In this document: positions 19,446 to 30,000 of the stretch, piece after piece | Numbering within the stretch: the stretch's first letter is position 1 | How the letters are laid out: each line of letters opens with the position of its first letter | Assembly (NCBI RefSeq): GCF_001425165.1 | Contig: NZ_LMDU01000003.1 | Coordinates: forward strand, 1,189-65,188 | DNA length: 64,000 bases | From: Pelomonas sp. Root405 | GTDB lineage: Bacteria; Pseudomonadota; Gammaproteobacteria; Burkholderiales; Burkholderiaceae_C | Direction: 5' to 3' | Translations under genes and position numbers: made by a program | Notes under the pieces: model-generated | Database searches by the model: none | What the model was told of the DNA's origin: nothing | Seen by the model: only the letters and a program-made list of their open reading frames with translations

Positions 19446-21089
19446 TCAACCCACCACCTCCATCAGCTCCCTCAGCGAATCGAGCGTATCCGCCTCATGA
19501 AGCGGCTTGTCCTCCCGAATCCGCAGCATCCGCGGAAACCGCACCGCGATGCCGCTCTTGTGCCGCGTGCTGGCCTGGATGCCCTCAAAGCCCAGCTCGA
19601 ACACCATCGTCGGCCGCACCCGTCGCACCGGCCCGAACTTCTCGACCGTCGTGCGGCGGATCTCCCGATCCACCCGCTTGATCTCCTCGTCCGTCAGCCC
19701 CGAATAGGCCTTCGCAAACGGCACCAACATCAACTCGCCGCCCGTCGAGTCGAGCGCCGCTTCGGCCTCTTCAGCATCGCGCGGCGTGCGGTTCCAGACG
19801 GCGAAGCTGTAGTCCGTGTACAGGTTGGCCCGCCGCCCATGCCCCGCCTGGGCGTAGATCAGCACGGCGTCCACGCTCAGCGGCGCGACCTTCCACTTCC
19901 ACCACGCGCCGACGGTGCGCCCGATGCCGTAGGCCGACTCTCGGTGCTTGAGCATCAGCCCTTCGACACGCCTTTCGCGCGATTGCTCCCGAGCAGCGGC
20001 AAGACCGGCCCACTCACCGGCGTCCACCAGCGGCGATGTCGGGATACCCAGTTGCTCCAGCCGTGCGCGGCGCACATGCATGGGCTCGGCGCGCCGGTCG
20101 ACGCCTTCGCTTTCCAGCAGGTCGTAGGCCAGCAACCGCACCGGCGCTTCCGCCAGGATAGCCTTGGACAACTTGGTGCGGCCGATGCGCTTTTGCAGCA
20201 GCGCGAACGGCGCCGGCTCGGCCTCGCCCGGCAGCCAGGCCAACAACTCGCCATCGACGACTGTGCCGTCCGGCCAGGTGCTCGCCGCTGCCTCGACCTC
20301 GGGGAAGCGCTCCGTCACCAACTCCTCGCCGCGCGACCAGATCCACACCTGGCCGTCGCGCTTGACGACTTGGGCGCGGATGCCGTCGTACTTCCATTCC
20401 GCCAGCCAGTCGCCGCGCTCGCCCAGCGCCGCCGGCTCGCCGGGCAGTGCATGCGCCAGGAAGAACGGGTAGGGCTGGCCGCCGCGCGCGCCGCTGCTGT
20501 CTTCATTCAGCAGCGCCTGGAAGCGCTCGGCCGTCGGCGGTGTGTCGATGTCGGTGTAGCCCATCATGCGCTGCGCGATGCCGGCCACATCCTTGCCCGA
20601 CCACTCGGCAATCGCCCGCTGCACCAGCAGCTTGCTGACCCCCACGCGAAAGCCGCCGCCGACCAGCTTGACGAACATGAAGCGCTCGTCGGCCGACAGC
20701 CCCCGCCAGGCGCTCAGCACGGCCTCGCGTCGCGTGACCGGGTCGGCCTTGCGCAGCGGCAGGATGCGCTGCTCCATCCAGTCGGCCAGCGGCTCGTCGA
20801 GCTTGTCCTCAGGGTCGGGGAGCACGTAGGCAATCGCCTCGGCCAGGTCGCCGGTCGCGGCGTAGCCGGCCTCGAACAGCCACTCGGGCAGGCCCGCCGA
20901 TTCGCAGGCCAGCGCGCGCAGCTCACTGGTCGGCACCGCCCGGCGCGGCGTGCCGCCGGCCAGCAGATAGACGGCCCACGCCGCATCGCGCGGCGGGGCA
21001 TCAGCCAGATAGCGCTTCAGCGCCGCCACCTTGGCAAGCGTCGACGTGCTCGCGTCGATGGCGAGGTAGAGGGCGACGAAGCGCTTCAT
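19446..21089 (-). CDS. ATP-dependent DNA ligase (repair-cassette type)
   Basis: This 547-residue ligase has the adenylation motif EWKYDGIRAQ (Lys at about residue 233 forms the AMP adduct), motif III-like YDLLESEG and the late motif GVADAV-like block replaced here by PLSVDAVLIYAQAGHG. An N-terminal helical DNA-binding domain precedes the catalytic core, as in eukaryotic ligase I and the bacterial cassette ligases. It joins nicks using ATP, in addition to the NAD-dependent housekeeping ligase expected elsewhere. The ATG at 21089 overlaps the upstream nuclease stop (ATGA), giving tight coupling. Confidence 0.92.
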   Translation of the reverse strand: MKRFVALYLAIDASTSTLAKVAALKRYLADAPPRDAAWAVYLLAGGTPRRAVPTSELRALACESAGLPEWLFEAGYAATGDLAEAIAYVLPDPEDKLDEPLADWMEQRILPLRKADPVTRREAVLSAWRGLSADERFMFVKLVGGGFRVGVSKLLVQRAIAEWSGKDVAGIAQRMMGYTDIDTPPTAERFQALLNEDSSGARGGQPYPFFLAHALPGEPAALGERGDWLAEWKYDGIRAQVVKRDGQVWIWSRGEELVTERFPEVEAAASTWPDGTVVDGELLAWLPGEAEPAPFALLQKRIGRTKLSKAILAEAPVRLLAYDLLESEGVDRRAEPMHVRRARLEQLGIPTSPLVDAGEWAGLAAAREQSRERRVEGLMLKHRESAYGIGRTVGAWWKWKVAPLSVDAVLIYAQAGHGRRANLYTDYSFAVWNRTPRDAEEAEAALDSTGGELMLVPFAKAYSGLTDEEIKRVDREIRRTTVEKFGPVRRVRPTMVFELGFEGIQASTRHKSGIAVRFPRMLRIREDKPLHEADTLDSLRELMEVVG

Positions 21090-22126
21090 GTGCCGCTCTC
21101 CGCGCCCGCCAAGGCCTCGTCGCCGTACTCCGTCGCAAAGGCCTCGGCCTGCAAACCGAGTTCGCCCAGGTAGCGCACCAGCGCGCCTTCGTCGCCATGC
21201 GTGACGATGACGCGCTGCGCCCCCGTCGATTGGATGGCCGACAGCAACCCCGGCCAGTCCGCGTGGTCGCTGAACACGAAGCCGCGGTCCACGCTGCGGC
21301 GGCGCCGCGCACCGCGCAGCCGCATCCAGCCGCTGGCAAACGCATCGCTGTGCGGGCCCAGCGCCTTGGCCCAGCGGCTGTCCTGCACCGCCGGTGGCGC
21401 AATGACCAGCGCGCCGCGCAGCGCCTTGAAGCTGGTCTCCGGCGTCACGGTCTCCACATCCGGCAGGGCCACGCCGGCCTCGCGATAGGCGGCGTTCAAC
21501 CGTGCGACGGCGGCATGCACCAGCACCGGCCCCGGCGCGTCGGCCGTGGCCAACCCGGCGATCAGGCGCTGCGCCTTGCCCAGGCTGTAACCCATCAGCA
21601 GCGCATGCTTGCCCTGGGCTGCGCAATCGGCCCACCAGGCGCGCATCTCGCCGATCACCTCGGTCTGCGGCGCCCAGCGGTAGATGGGCAGGGCGAAGGT
21701 GGCCTCGGTGATGAAGACATCGCAGCGCACCGGCTCGAAGGGCGCGCAGGTGGTGTTGGCATCGCCCGCGCCGCTGACGAAGTAGTCGCCCGACACCACC
21801 CACACCTCGCCACGGTGCTCGACGCGCACCTGGGCCGAGCCCAGCACGTGGCCGGCCGGGTGCAGGCTGATCGTCACATCGCCGACTTGCAGCGCCTCGC
21901 CATAGGCCAGGCCCCGCAACCGCATGTCGGGGCCGACGCGCGAGCGCATCAGGCCTTCGGCGTCCCGGTGGGCCAGATAGGCCTCGTGGCCCTCGCGGCA
22001 GTGGTCGGCATGGGCATGTGTGATGACGGCGCGCGACACCGGCCGCCAGGGGTCGATGTAGAAATCGCCCGCCTCGCAATACAAACCCTCGGGGCGGCGG
22101 GTGATCAGGTCGGGGCGGCTGGCCAT
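21086..22126 (-). CDS. Ligase-associated MBL-fold nuclease
   Basis: The 346-residue protein is a metallo-beta-lactamase-fold nuclease related to CPSF/Pso2 enzymes. The zinc motif THAHADH lies at about residues 36-42, and later blocks include SGDYF (Asp ligand) and SDHADWPGL (His ligand). It is the first gene of the repair unit. The frame extends upstream to 22198, but the first 24 residues would be Arg/Pro-rich low complexity, so I prefer ATG 22126, which gives the usual MASRPDLI start. Confidence 0.9.
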   Translation of the reverse strand: MASRPDLITRRPEGLYCEAGDFYIDPWRPVSRAVITHAHADHCREGHEAYLAHRDAEGLMRSRVGPDMRLRGLAYGEALQVGDVTISLHPAGHVLGSAQVRVEHRGEVWVVSGDYFVSGAGDANTTCAPFEPVRCDVFITEATFALPIYRWAPQTEVIGEMRAWWADCAAQGKHALLMGYSLGKAQRLIAGLATADAPGPVLVHAAVARLNAAYREAGVALPDVETVTPETSFKALRGALVIAPPAVQDSRWAKALGPHSDAFASGWMRLRGARRRRSVDRGFVFSDHADWPGLLSAIQSTGAQRVIVTHGDEGALVRYLGELGLQAEAFATEYGDEALAGAESGT

Positions 22127-22337
22127 GCGGCGAGTTTGCCGACGCCGCCGCGGCGCCGCTGTCGGACGGCACCTTGGCCCCGGCGCGCACACGCTCATTT
22201 ACGGGACAAGGCGGAACTCAAAGGCCGTTGTCGCTACTCACCCCGCGTGCGACCGCCAGGTCCATGGCAGGCCGCGACCCGGATGGGCCTCAGTCTGAGC
22301 CTGCGCCAGCCCCGCCTTCAACCGTCCGGACCCTGCC

Positions 22338-24065
22338 TTGCCGCCCGCCCGCCCGCACCGCCGCCGCCCCGCCTGCCTGACCGCGCTGGTCATGGCCTGG
22401 GCGACCGCCATGCCGGCCTGGGCCGCCAGCACGCCGCCTGTCGTGCCCACGCCGGCCGAACTGGCCCGGCCGCCCGCGGGCAGCCGCAATACCGAGTTGC
22501 CGCCCGAAAGGCCGGCCGCTGCTCGGGAACTTGGCAAACCCGAAGACGAGCTGAGGATCGACGTCCCCGCCTACAGCCTGTCGCCCGACGCCCCGGCCGC
22601 GCTGCGGGCGGCACTGCCGCGGCTGACGGCCGCCTTCGTCGGCAAGGACCGTGGCTTCGAGGACCTGGTCAACGCCGCCAATGAAGTGACCCGCTTCCTG
22701 CAGCGCGACCTGGGGCTCTACCTGGGCTATGCCTACATCCCCGAGCAGGTCTTCGACGGCCAGACTGTGCGCATCGCCGTGCTGGAGGGGCGGCTGGACC
22801 GCGTCGTGCTGAACTGGCCCAACTCACCCAAAGGCCTGCCCGTCGAGCGCGAGGTCGTCGAGGCCTATCTCGCGCGGCTCAAGCCGGGCGACGTGCTGAC
22901 GGTCGAGGCTGTCGAGCGCACGGTTTTCCTCATCAACGACCTGCGCGGCATCGTCACGCGCGCCGAAGTCAAGGCCGGCGCCACGCCCGGCACCGCGATC
23001 CTCGAATTCACGCCGCGGGCGGAGGCCCGCTACAGCGGCAGCGTCGACGCCGACGCTAATGGCTCGCAGTTCATCGGCGCCGGCCGCATCGGTGCCCAGG
23101 CCATCATGGCCAGCCCGCTGGGCCGCGGCGACGGCCTGTCTGCGTCCGTGCTCAGCTCGCACACGGGTGGGCTGCTGTTCGCGCTGCTGGGCTACACCAG
23201 CCCCATCGGCGCCGACGGCTTCAAGGCTGGCGCCTCGCTGTCGGCAGTGCGCTACCAGCTCGACAAGGGCGACTTCCCCCTCGGCCTGGACGGCACCGGC
23301 ACGACCTTCAATCTGTTCGCGCTCTACCCCTGGGTACGCTCGCGCAACCTCAACCTTTTCGCTCTCGGCGCCGTCAACGCCAAGCGGTATGCCGACAACG
23401 TCGCCGCGCTGGCGACCAAGAAGCAGGTCGACGACGTCAACATCGGCGTCAGCGGCGATTTCCGCGACAGCCTGCTGACCGGCAGCGTCAACACCTTCGA
23501 GCTCAGCCTTGCCCAGGGCCGGCTGCAGTTCGACGGCGGCGCGCCGAGCGGCAGCGACGATGCGAGGCGCTTCACCAAGCTCGGTTTTTCCGCATCGCGG
23601 CTGCAGAACGTCGTCAGCAACCGGCTGCTGGCTTACGTCACCGTGCGTGGACAGTGGGCCCTGCACAACCTCGATTCGACCGAGCAGTTCCGCGCCGGCG
23701 GGCCCAACGGCGTGCGCGCCTTTGCGCCTGGAGAGGGCACTGGCGACAGCGGCGCCGTCGCCAGCCTGGAACTGCGCTGGCTGCCGCCGGCCAGCCTGCT
23801 CGGGCGCTGGGCCAGCGAGCTGGTGTTCGCAGCCTTCTACGACGCCGCCTTCGTGCAACTCCGCCACGACCCCAGCCTTACCGTCCGCGAGCCCGGCTAC
23901 GTCAACCGCACCTGGCTGGGCGGCGCTGGGGTGTCGCTGGTGTGGGCGCGCGGCAGCCAGTACTCCTTCCGCATGAGCCTGGCCACGCCCACCTACGGCG
24001 AAGCCAGCAGCGCGACCCAGGACCGCAAGCTGCGCTTCTACGCGCAAGGGTCATGGAGCTTTTGA
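22338..24065 (+). CDS. TpsB outer-membrane transporter of a two-partner secretion system
   Basis: The 575-residue protein belongs to the ShlB/FhaC/HecB family. It has a signal peptide (TALVMAWATAMPAWA), a plug/linker part, POTRA domains (about residues 75-240, with YIPEQVFDGQTVRIAVLEGRL-type sequence) and a 16-strand barrel ending in aromatic Phe (QGSWSF). It inserts in the outer membrane and exports the TpsA adhesin encoded next. The start is TTG at 22338; no ATG in frame leaves a full signal peptide. The stop overlaps the tpsA start (TGATG). A 211-base divergent gap separates it from the repair genes. Confidence 0.92.
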   Translation: MPPARPHRRRPACLTALVMAWATAMPAWAASTPPVVPTPAELARPPAGSRNTELPPERPAAARELGKPEDELRIDVPAYSLSPDAPAALRAALPRLTAAFVGKDRGFEDLVNAANEVTRFLQRDLGLYLGYAYIPEQVFDGQTVRIAVLEGRLDRVVLNWPNSPKGLPVEREVVEAYLARLKPGDVLTVEAVERTVFLINDLRGIVTRAEVKAGATPGTAILEFTPRAEARYSGSVDADANGSQFIGAGRIGAQAIMASPLGRGDGLSASVLSSHTGGLLFALLGYTSPIGADGFKAGASLSAVRYQLDKGDFPLGLDGTGTTFNLFALYPWVRSRNLNLFALGAVNAKRYADNVAALATKKQVDDVNIGVSGDFRDSLLTGSVNTFELSLAQGRLQFDGGAPSGSDDARRFTKLGFSASRLQNVVSNRLLAYVTVRGQWALHNLDSTEQFRAGGPNGVRAFAPGEGTGDSGAVASLELRWLPPASLLGRWASELVFAAFYDAAFVQLRHDPSLTVREPGYVNRTWLGGAGVSLVWARGSQYSFRMSLATPTYGEASSATQDRKLRFYAQGSWSF

Positions 24066-27000
24066 TGAAGCGCTTCACACCCCTCGGTTTGGCGTTGAGC
24101 CTCGCGCTCGCCTACCCCTCGGCGGCGGCGCTGCCACTGGGCGCGCAGGTCGTGCACGGGCAGGTCGCCATCAAGCCGGGCCTGATCCAGCAGGGCAGCG
24201 ACAAGGCCATCGTCAACTGGCAGAGCTTCTCCATCGCGGCCGGAGAGACGCTGCGCGTGCAGCAGCCCGGCGTCAACTCGGTGCTGCTCAACCGTGTCGT
24301 CGGCGGCGATCCGTCGCTGATCCTCGGCCAGCTGCAGGCCAACGGCCGCGTCTTCCTCGTCAACCCGCGTGGCATCGTCTTCGGACGCGGCTCGCAGGTC
24401 GACGTGGGCGGCCTTGTGGCGTCGACGCTGGACTTGTCGGACACGAATTTCCTCGCCGGCAGCTACCGCTTTTCGGCCGGCAGCCAGGCCGGTGCATTGC
24501 AGGCCGACGGCGACATCACGGCCGCGGGCGGCACGGTCTCATTGCTGGCGCGCCAACTGAGTGTGTCCGGCAGCATCGAGGCCCGCCGCGTCGGCCTCGC
24601 CGCGGCCAGCACCGTGCAGGTGGACGTCGAAGGCGACGGCCTCGTGCTCTTCAACCTGCGCAACGACGACGCGCGCAGCAATGGGGAAACCGCGCTGAAG
24701 TTCAGCGGCCGCGTGCAGGTCGATGGCGGCAGCGCCGAACTGCGCGCCCAGGCCCGCGCCGGTGCGGCCGGCCAGGTGCTCAACATGGACGGCATCGTCC
24801 AGGCGCGGGCCTTCAGCCAGCAGGGCGGGCGCATCGTCATTGATGGCGGTACGGTGGGCATCACGACCGTCAACGGCGCATTGGACGCCAGCGGTGAGCG
24901 CGGCGGCCACATCACCGTGCTGGGCCAGAAGCTGGCCTTGCTGGACGCGGCGCGGCTCGACGCCTCGGGGCGGCTGGGTGGCGGCACGCTGCAGGTGGGT
25001 GGCGGCTTCAAAGGCCAGGGCACCGAGCACAACGCAGCGCAAACCTGGATAGGTGCGGGTGCCGAACTGCGTGCCGACGCCACCGAACAGGGCGATGGCG
25101 GCCGCATCGCCGTCTGGGCCGACCAGCGCACCGACATGCTGGGCAGCATCCGGGCCCGCGGCGGGCGCCTGGGTGGCAACGGCGGCATGGTCGAGACCTC
25201 GGGCGGCCAGCGCCTCAACGTGCTCGGCCAGGTCGATGCCAGCGCGCCACAGGGGCGGCCGGGGCAGTGGTTGCTCGATCCCAATGACGTCGTCATCAGG
25301 GCCAACGGCGGCACCAACACCAACGTCGGCGCTGCGCCCAACTTTGCAAGCACGGACGACAGCGCCGTGGTTGACGTCGGCGCCCTCAACAACGCGCTTT
25401 CCGGCGGCACGTCGGTCACGGTGCAGACCACTTCGTCCGGCAGCAACAACCAGCAGGGCGACATCGACGTGCAGGCCGCCATCGTGCCCACCGGCGCGGC
25501 CACGCTGAACCTGATCGCCGTCCGCCACATCAACTTCGGCACGGGTGGCGGCAGCATCGGCGCGGGCGCGGGGGCGCTCAACGTCAACCTGCAAGCCGGC
25601 GGCAACATCACCGGCAACACCGTCAACACCGGCGGCGGCACCCTCGCCGCGACGAGCACCGGCGCCGGCACCATCGCGCTCGGCAGCGTCACCAGCGCGG
25701 GGCTGACCATCAACACTGCGGGTGGCGACGTGGTGCTGCCCACGGGCACCGTCTCCGGCAATGTCAGCGTCACCACCAGCGGCAACGCCACGATCACGCA
25801 GGCCGGCGGCCTGGCGGTGACCGGCACGACGGGCGTCACCACGGGGTCGGGCAACATCACGCTGACGGCCGCCAGCAACAACCTGCAGGGGGCCATCAGC
25901 CTCACCACCACCGGCACCAGCCTGATCAGCAATGCCAGCGGCAACGCGCTGACCCTGGGCGCACTGAACACGCACGCCCTCACCGCCAGCGCCACCGGCG
26001 CCAACCTGAACCTCGGCAGCGGCACGGTCACCGGCAACCTGACCGCGACGACGACCGGCACTGCCACCATTACCCAGGGCGGCGCGCTGACGGTGACCGG
26101 CACCACGGCGCTCAGCAACGGTAGCGGCAACATCACGCTGGCCGCGGCCAACGACCTGCGTGGTCTGGTGAGCGTCACCACCACCGGCGACGCGCAACTC
26201 GTCAACGGCAGCGGCAGGGCCCTGTTGCTGGGCGCGCTGAGCACCGGCGGCCTCGCCGTCAGCACCAGCAATGCCGATCTGGACCTCGGCAGTGGCAGCA
26301 TCACCGGCAACCTCAGCGCGACGACGACCGGCACCGGCACGATCACGCAGACCGGTGCGCTGACCGTGACCGGGACGACGGGTCTGAGCAGCGGCAGCGG
26401 CGACATCACGCTGACCGCGGTCAACGACCTGCAGGGCGCGGTGAGCATCACCAGCACCGGCACGACCGAGCTTGGCAATGCCAATGGCAACGCGCTCACG
26501 CTGGGCACGCTGAACACGCATGCGCTGACGGTCAGCACCAGCGGGGCGAACCTGATCCTCGGCAGCGGCACGGTCACCGGCACTCTGAGCGCGACGACGA
26601 CGGGCGCAGGTACCATCACCCAGGCCGGCGCGCTGACGGTGACGAGCACGAGCGACATCAGCAACGGCAGCGGTGACATCACGCTGACGGCGGCCAACGA
26701 CCTGCAAGGCGCCGTGGACATCACGACGACGGGTGCCACGCAGATCGGCAATGGCGCCGGCAAGGCGCTGACCCTGGGCACGCTGAGCACCCGGGCGCTG
26801 ACCGCCAGCACCAGCGTCGCCGACCTTGACCTGGGCAGCGGCACGGTCACCGGCAACCTCAGCGCGACCACGAGCGGCACCGGCGCCATCACCCAGACCG
26901 GCGCGCTGACGGTGACGGGCACAAGCGGCTTGAGCAATGGCAGCGGCGCCATCACGCTGACCTCGGCCAACGACCTGCAAGGCGCGGTGAGCATCACCAG

Positions 27001-30000
27001 CAGCGGCGCGACCCAGCTCAGCAATGCCAACGGCAACACCCTGACCCTGGGCACGCTGAACACCGGCGCGCTGACCGTCAGCACCGTCAATGCCGATCTC
27101 GTGCTGGGCAGCGGCACGGTGGGCGGCAACCTCAGCGCGACGGCGACCGGCAACGCCACCCTCACGCAGAGCGGCGCCTTGACGGTGACGGGCGCCATGG
27201 CCTTGAGCAATGGCAGCGGCGACATCACGCTGGCCGCCGCCAACGACCTCCAGGGCGCCGTCAGCATCACGACCACCGGCACCACGCTGATCGGCAATGG
27301 CGCCGGCAAGGCGTTGACGCTCGGAACGCTGAGCACGCGTGACCTCACCGTCAGCACCAGCGGCTCCCACCTCGGCCTGGGCAGCGGCACCGTCACCGGC
27401 AACCTTAGCGCGACGACGACCGGCACCGGCGCGATCGCGCAGACCGGTGCATTGACAGTGACCGGCACGACCACCTTGGGCCATGGCAGTGGCAGCATCG
27501 GCCTGACGTCCGCCAACGACCTGCGGGGCGTGGTGAACATCACCGGCACTGGTGCCAGCCACATCGTCAACGGCAGCGGCAAGGCCTTGGCAATGGGCAC
27601 GCTGAACACCGGCGCGCTGACCGTCAGCACCAGCAATGCCGGCATCAACCTGGGCAGCGGCGCCATCGGCGGCGCGCTCAGCGCCACGACCACGGGCAGC
27701 GGCAGCCTGACGCAGAGCGGCGCGCTGACGGTGGGCGGCACGAGCAGCCTCAGCAACGGCAGCGGCAACATCACGCTGACCTCGGGCAACCACCTGCAGG
27801 GGGCGGTCAGCGTCACGACGACAGGTGCGACGCAACTCAGCAATGCCAGCGGCAACGCGCTCACGCTGGGCACGCTCAACGTGCGCGCGCTGACGGTGAG
27901 CACCAGCGGCGCCAACCTGGGCCTGGGCAGCGGCACCGTCACCGGCAACCTCAGCGCAACGACCAGCGGCGCGGGCACCATCACTCAGGCGGGCGCGCTG
28001 ATGGTGACCGGCACCACCGGCCTCGGCAACGGCAGCGGCAACATCACGCTCGCGTCGGCCAACGACCTGCAGGGTGCGGTCAGTGTCACCACCACCGGCA
28101 CGGCGCAGATCGTCAACGGCAATGGCCGCGCGCTGACGCTGGGCACATTGAACACGCACGGCCTCACCGCCAGCACCAGCAACGCCAACCTGCAGTTGGG
28201 CAGCGGCACCATCACCGGCAACCTCGGCGCGACGACGACGGGCACCGGCACCATCACGCAGGCCGGCGCACTGACGGTGACCGGCACCAGCAGCTTCAGC
28301 AACGGCAGCGGCGACATCACGCTGAGCGCGGCCAACAACCTGCAAGCCGCGGTGAGCCTGTCCACCACCGGCACCACCGTGCTCGGCAACGGCGGCGGTA
28401 ACCCCTTGACGCTGGGCACGCTGAACACCGGCGACCTGACCGTCAACACCACCGCCGGCGCTGCGCTGAACCTGGGTGCCGGCAGCGTCAACGGCACGCT
28501 GGCGGCCAGCAGCCAGGGCGGCGCCATCAGCCAGACCGGCGCGCTGTCCGTCAGCGGCATCGCAACGCTGGACGCCACGACGGCCGGCAACATCAGCCTG
28601 CCTGACACCGGCAACCAGTGGCACGGCCTCCACCTTGTCGGCAACTCGCTCGATGTGCGCTCGGCCGGCGACCTCGAGATCCTCAGCCTGACCCAGCCCG
28701 CCAACCGCGCCTTGACGCTGTCGGCCGGCGCCAACCTCATCCTCGGCCCGGTCGCCAACATCAACACCGGCACGGCCGACCTGACGCTGACCAGCGGCGG
28801 CAGCTTCACGATGGGCGGCGTGCTCGCCGGGCGCAATGTCGAGCTGCAGGCGCAGACCGGCCTGGTCCTCGGCCAGAACATCACGGCCAGCGGCGCGCTG
28901 AAGCTGACGACGGCCAGCGGCGACATCGACCAGACGGCCGGCAGCCTGCTGGTGACGGGCACGACGACCGTGTCGGCCGGTGCGTCGGCCATCAGCCTGA
29001 ACCAGGCGGGCAACCACTTCGGCAGCGCCGTCAGCCTGAGCGGGGGCGCCACCACCCTGGTCGACAGCGCGGCACTGACACTCGGCACGCTGGCCACCGG
29101 GGACCTGACGGTCACGTCGAGCGGTGCCCTCAATCTCGGCCAGGGCAGCGTCAACGGCAGCTTGAACGCCACGAGCAACGGCTCTGCGATCACGCAGGCC
29201 GGCGGCCTCACGCTGACCGGCCTCACGACGCTGGACGCCGGTGCCGCCGACATCACGCTCAATCAAGCCACCAACCACCTGCAAGGCGCCATCACCGCCA
29301 CCGGCGGCGCCGTCTCGCTGCGCAGCGCCAACAACCTCCATCTCTTCGCGCTGACCCAACAAGCCAACAAGGGCCTGGAGCTGGAAGCCGGCGCCACCCT
29401 CATCCTGCCGGCCGGCACGAGCAACATCGACACCGGGACCGAGGCGCTGACGCTGTCCAGCGGCGGCGTCTTCAGCACCTTCGGCACGCTCAAGGGCGGT
29501 GCCGTGACGCTCAAGGGCCAGTCGGCCACGCTGGCGCACGACATCACGGCCTCCGGCGCCCTCGTCGTGACCGGCACCGGCGGCGCCATCATCCAGACCG
29601 GCGGCGGCCGCATCAGCGCGACGGGCACGAGCCGCTTCGACGCCGGTGGCCAGGCCATCACCTTGAACACGGCGACCAACCAGTTCGCGGGCCTGGTCTC
29701 GCTGACCGGCGGCAGCACGCAGATCCGGGGCCTGGGCGCGCTGGGGCTGGATGCCCTGGCGACCGGATCGCTGCAGGCCGTGGCCAGCGGCGCGCTGACG
29801 CTGGGAACGGGCAGCGTCGGCGGCGCGCTCACCGCGACCAGCGGCGGCGCCATCACCCAGGGCGCCGGCGGGCTGAGCGTGACGGGCACGGCCAGCTTCC
29901 AAGCCGGCAGCGCCGACATCACGCTGGGCGACGCCGCCAACAGCTGGGGCGGCGCCGTGGCGCTGGCCGGGCGCAACGTCGTGCTCGAAAGCAGCTCGGC

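Noticed and set aside
23654-24064. Upstream extension of the adhesin frame by 137 codons
   Set aside because: It overlaps the end of the TpsB barrel gene in another frame and is Arg/Pro-rich; the MKRFTPLG signal peptide and GGAG site fix the start at 24065.
25808-28540. Regular 273-bp periodicity considered as a non-coding satellite or mobile array
   Set aside because: The reading frame is open throughout and each unit encodes one beta-helix block of the adhesin.
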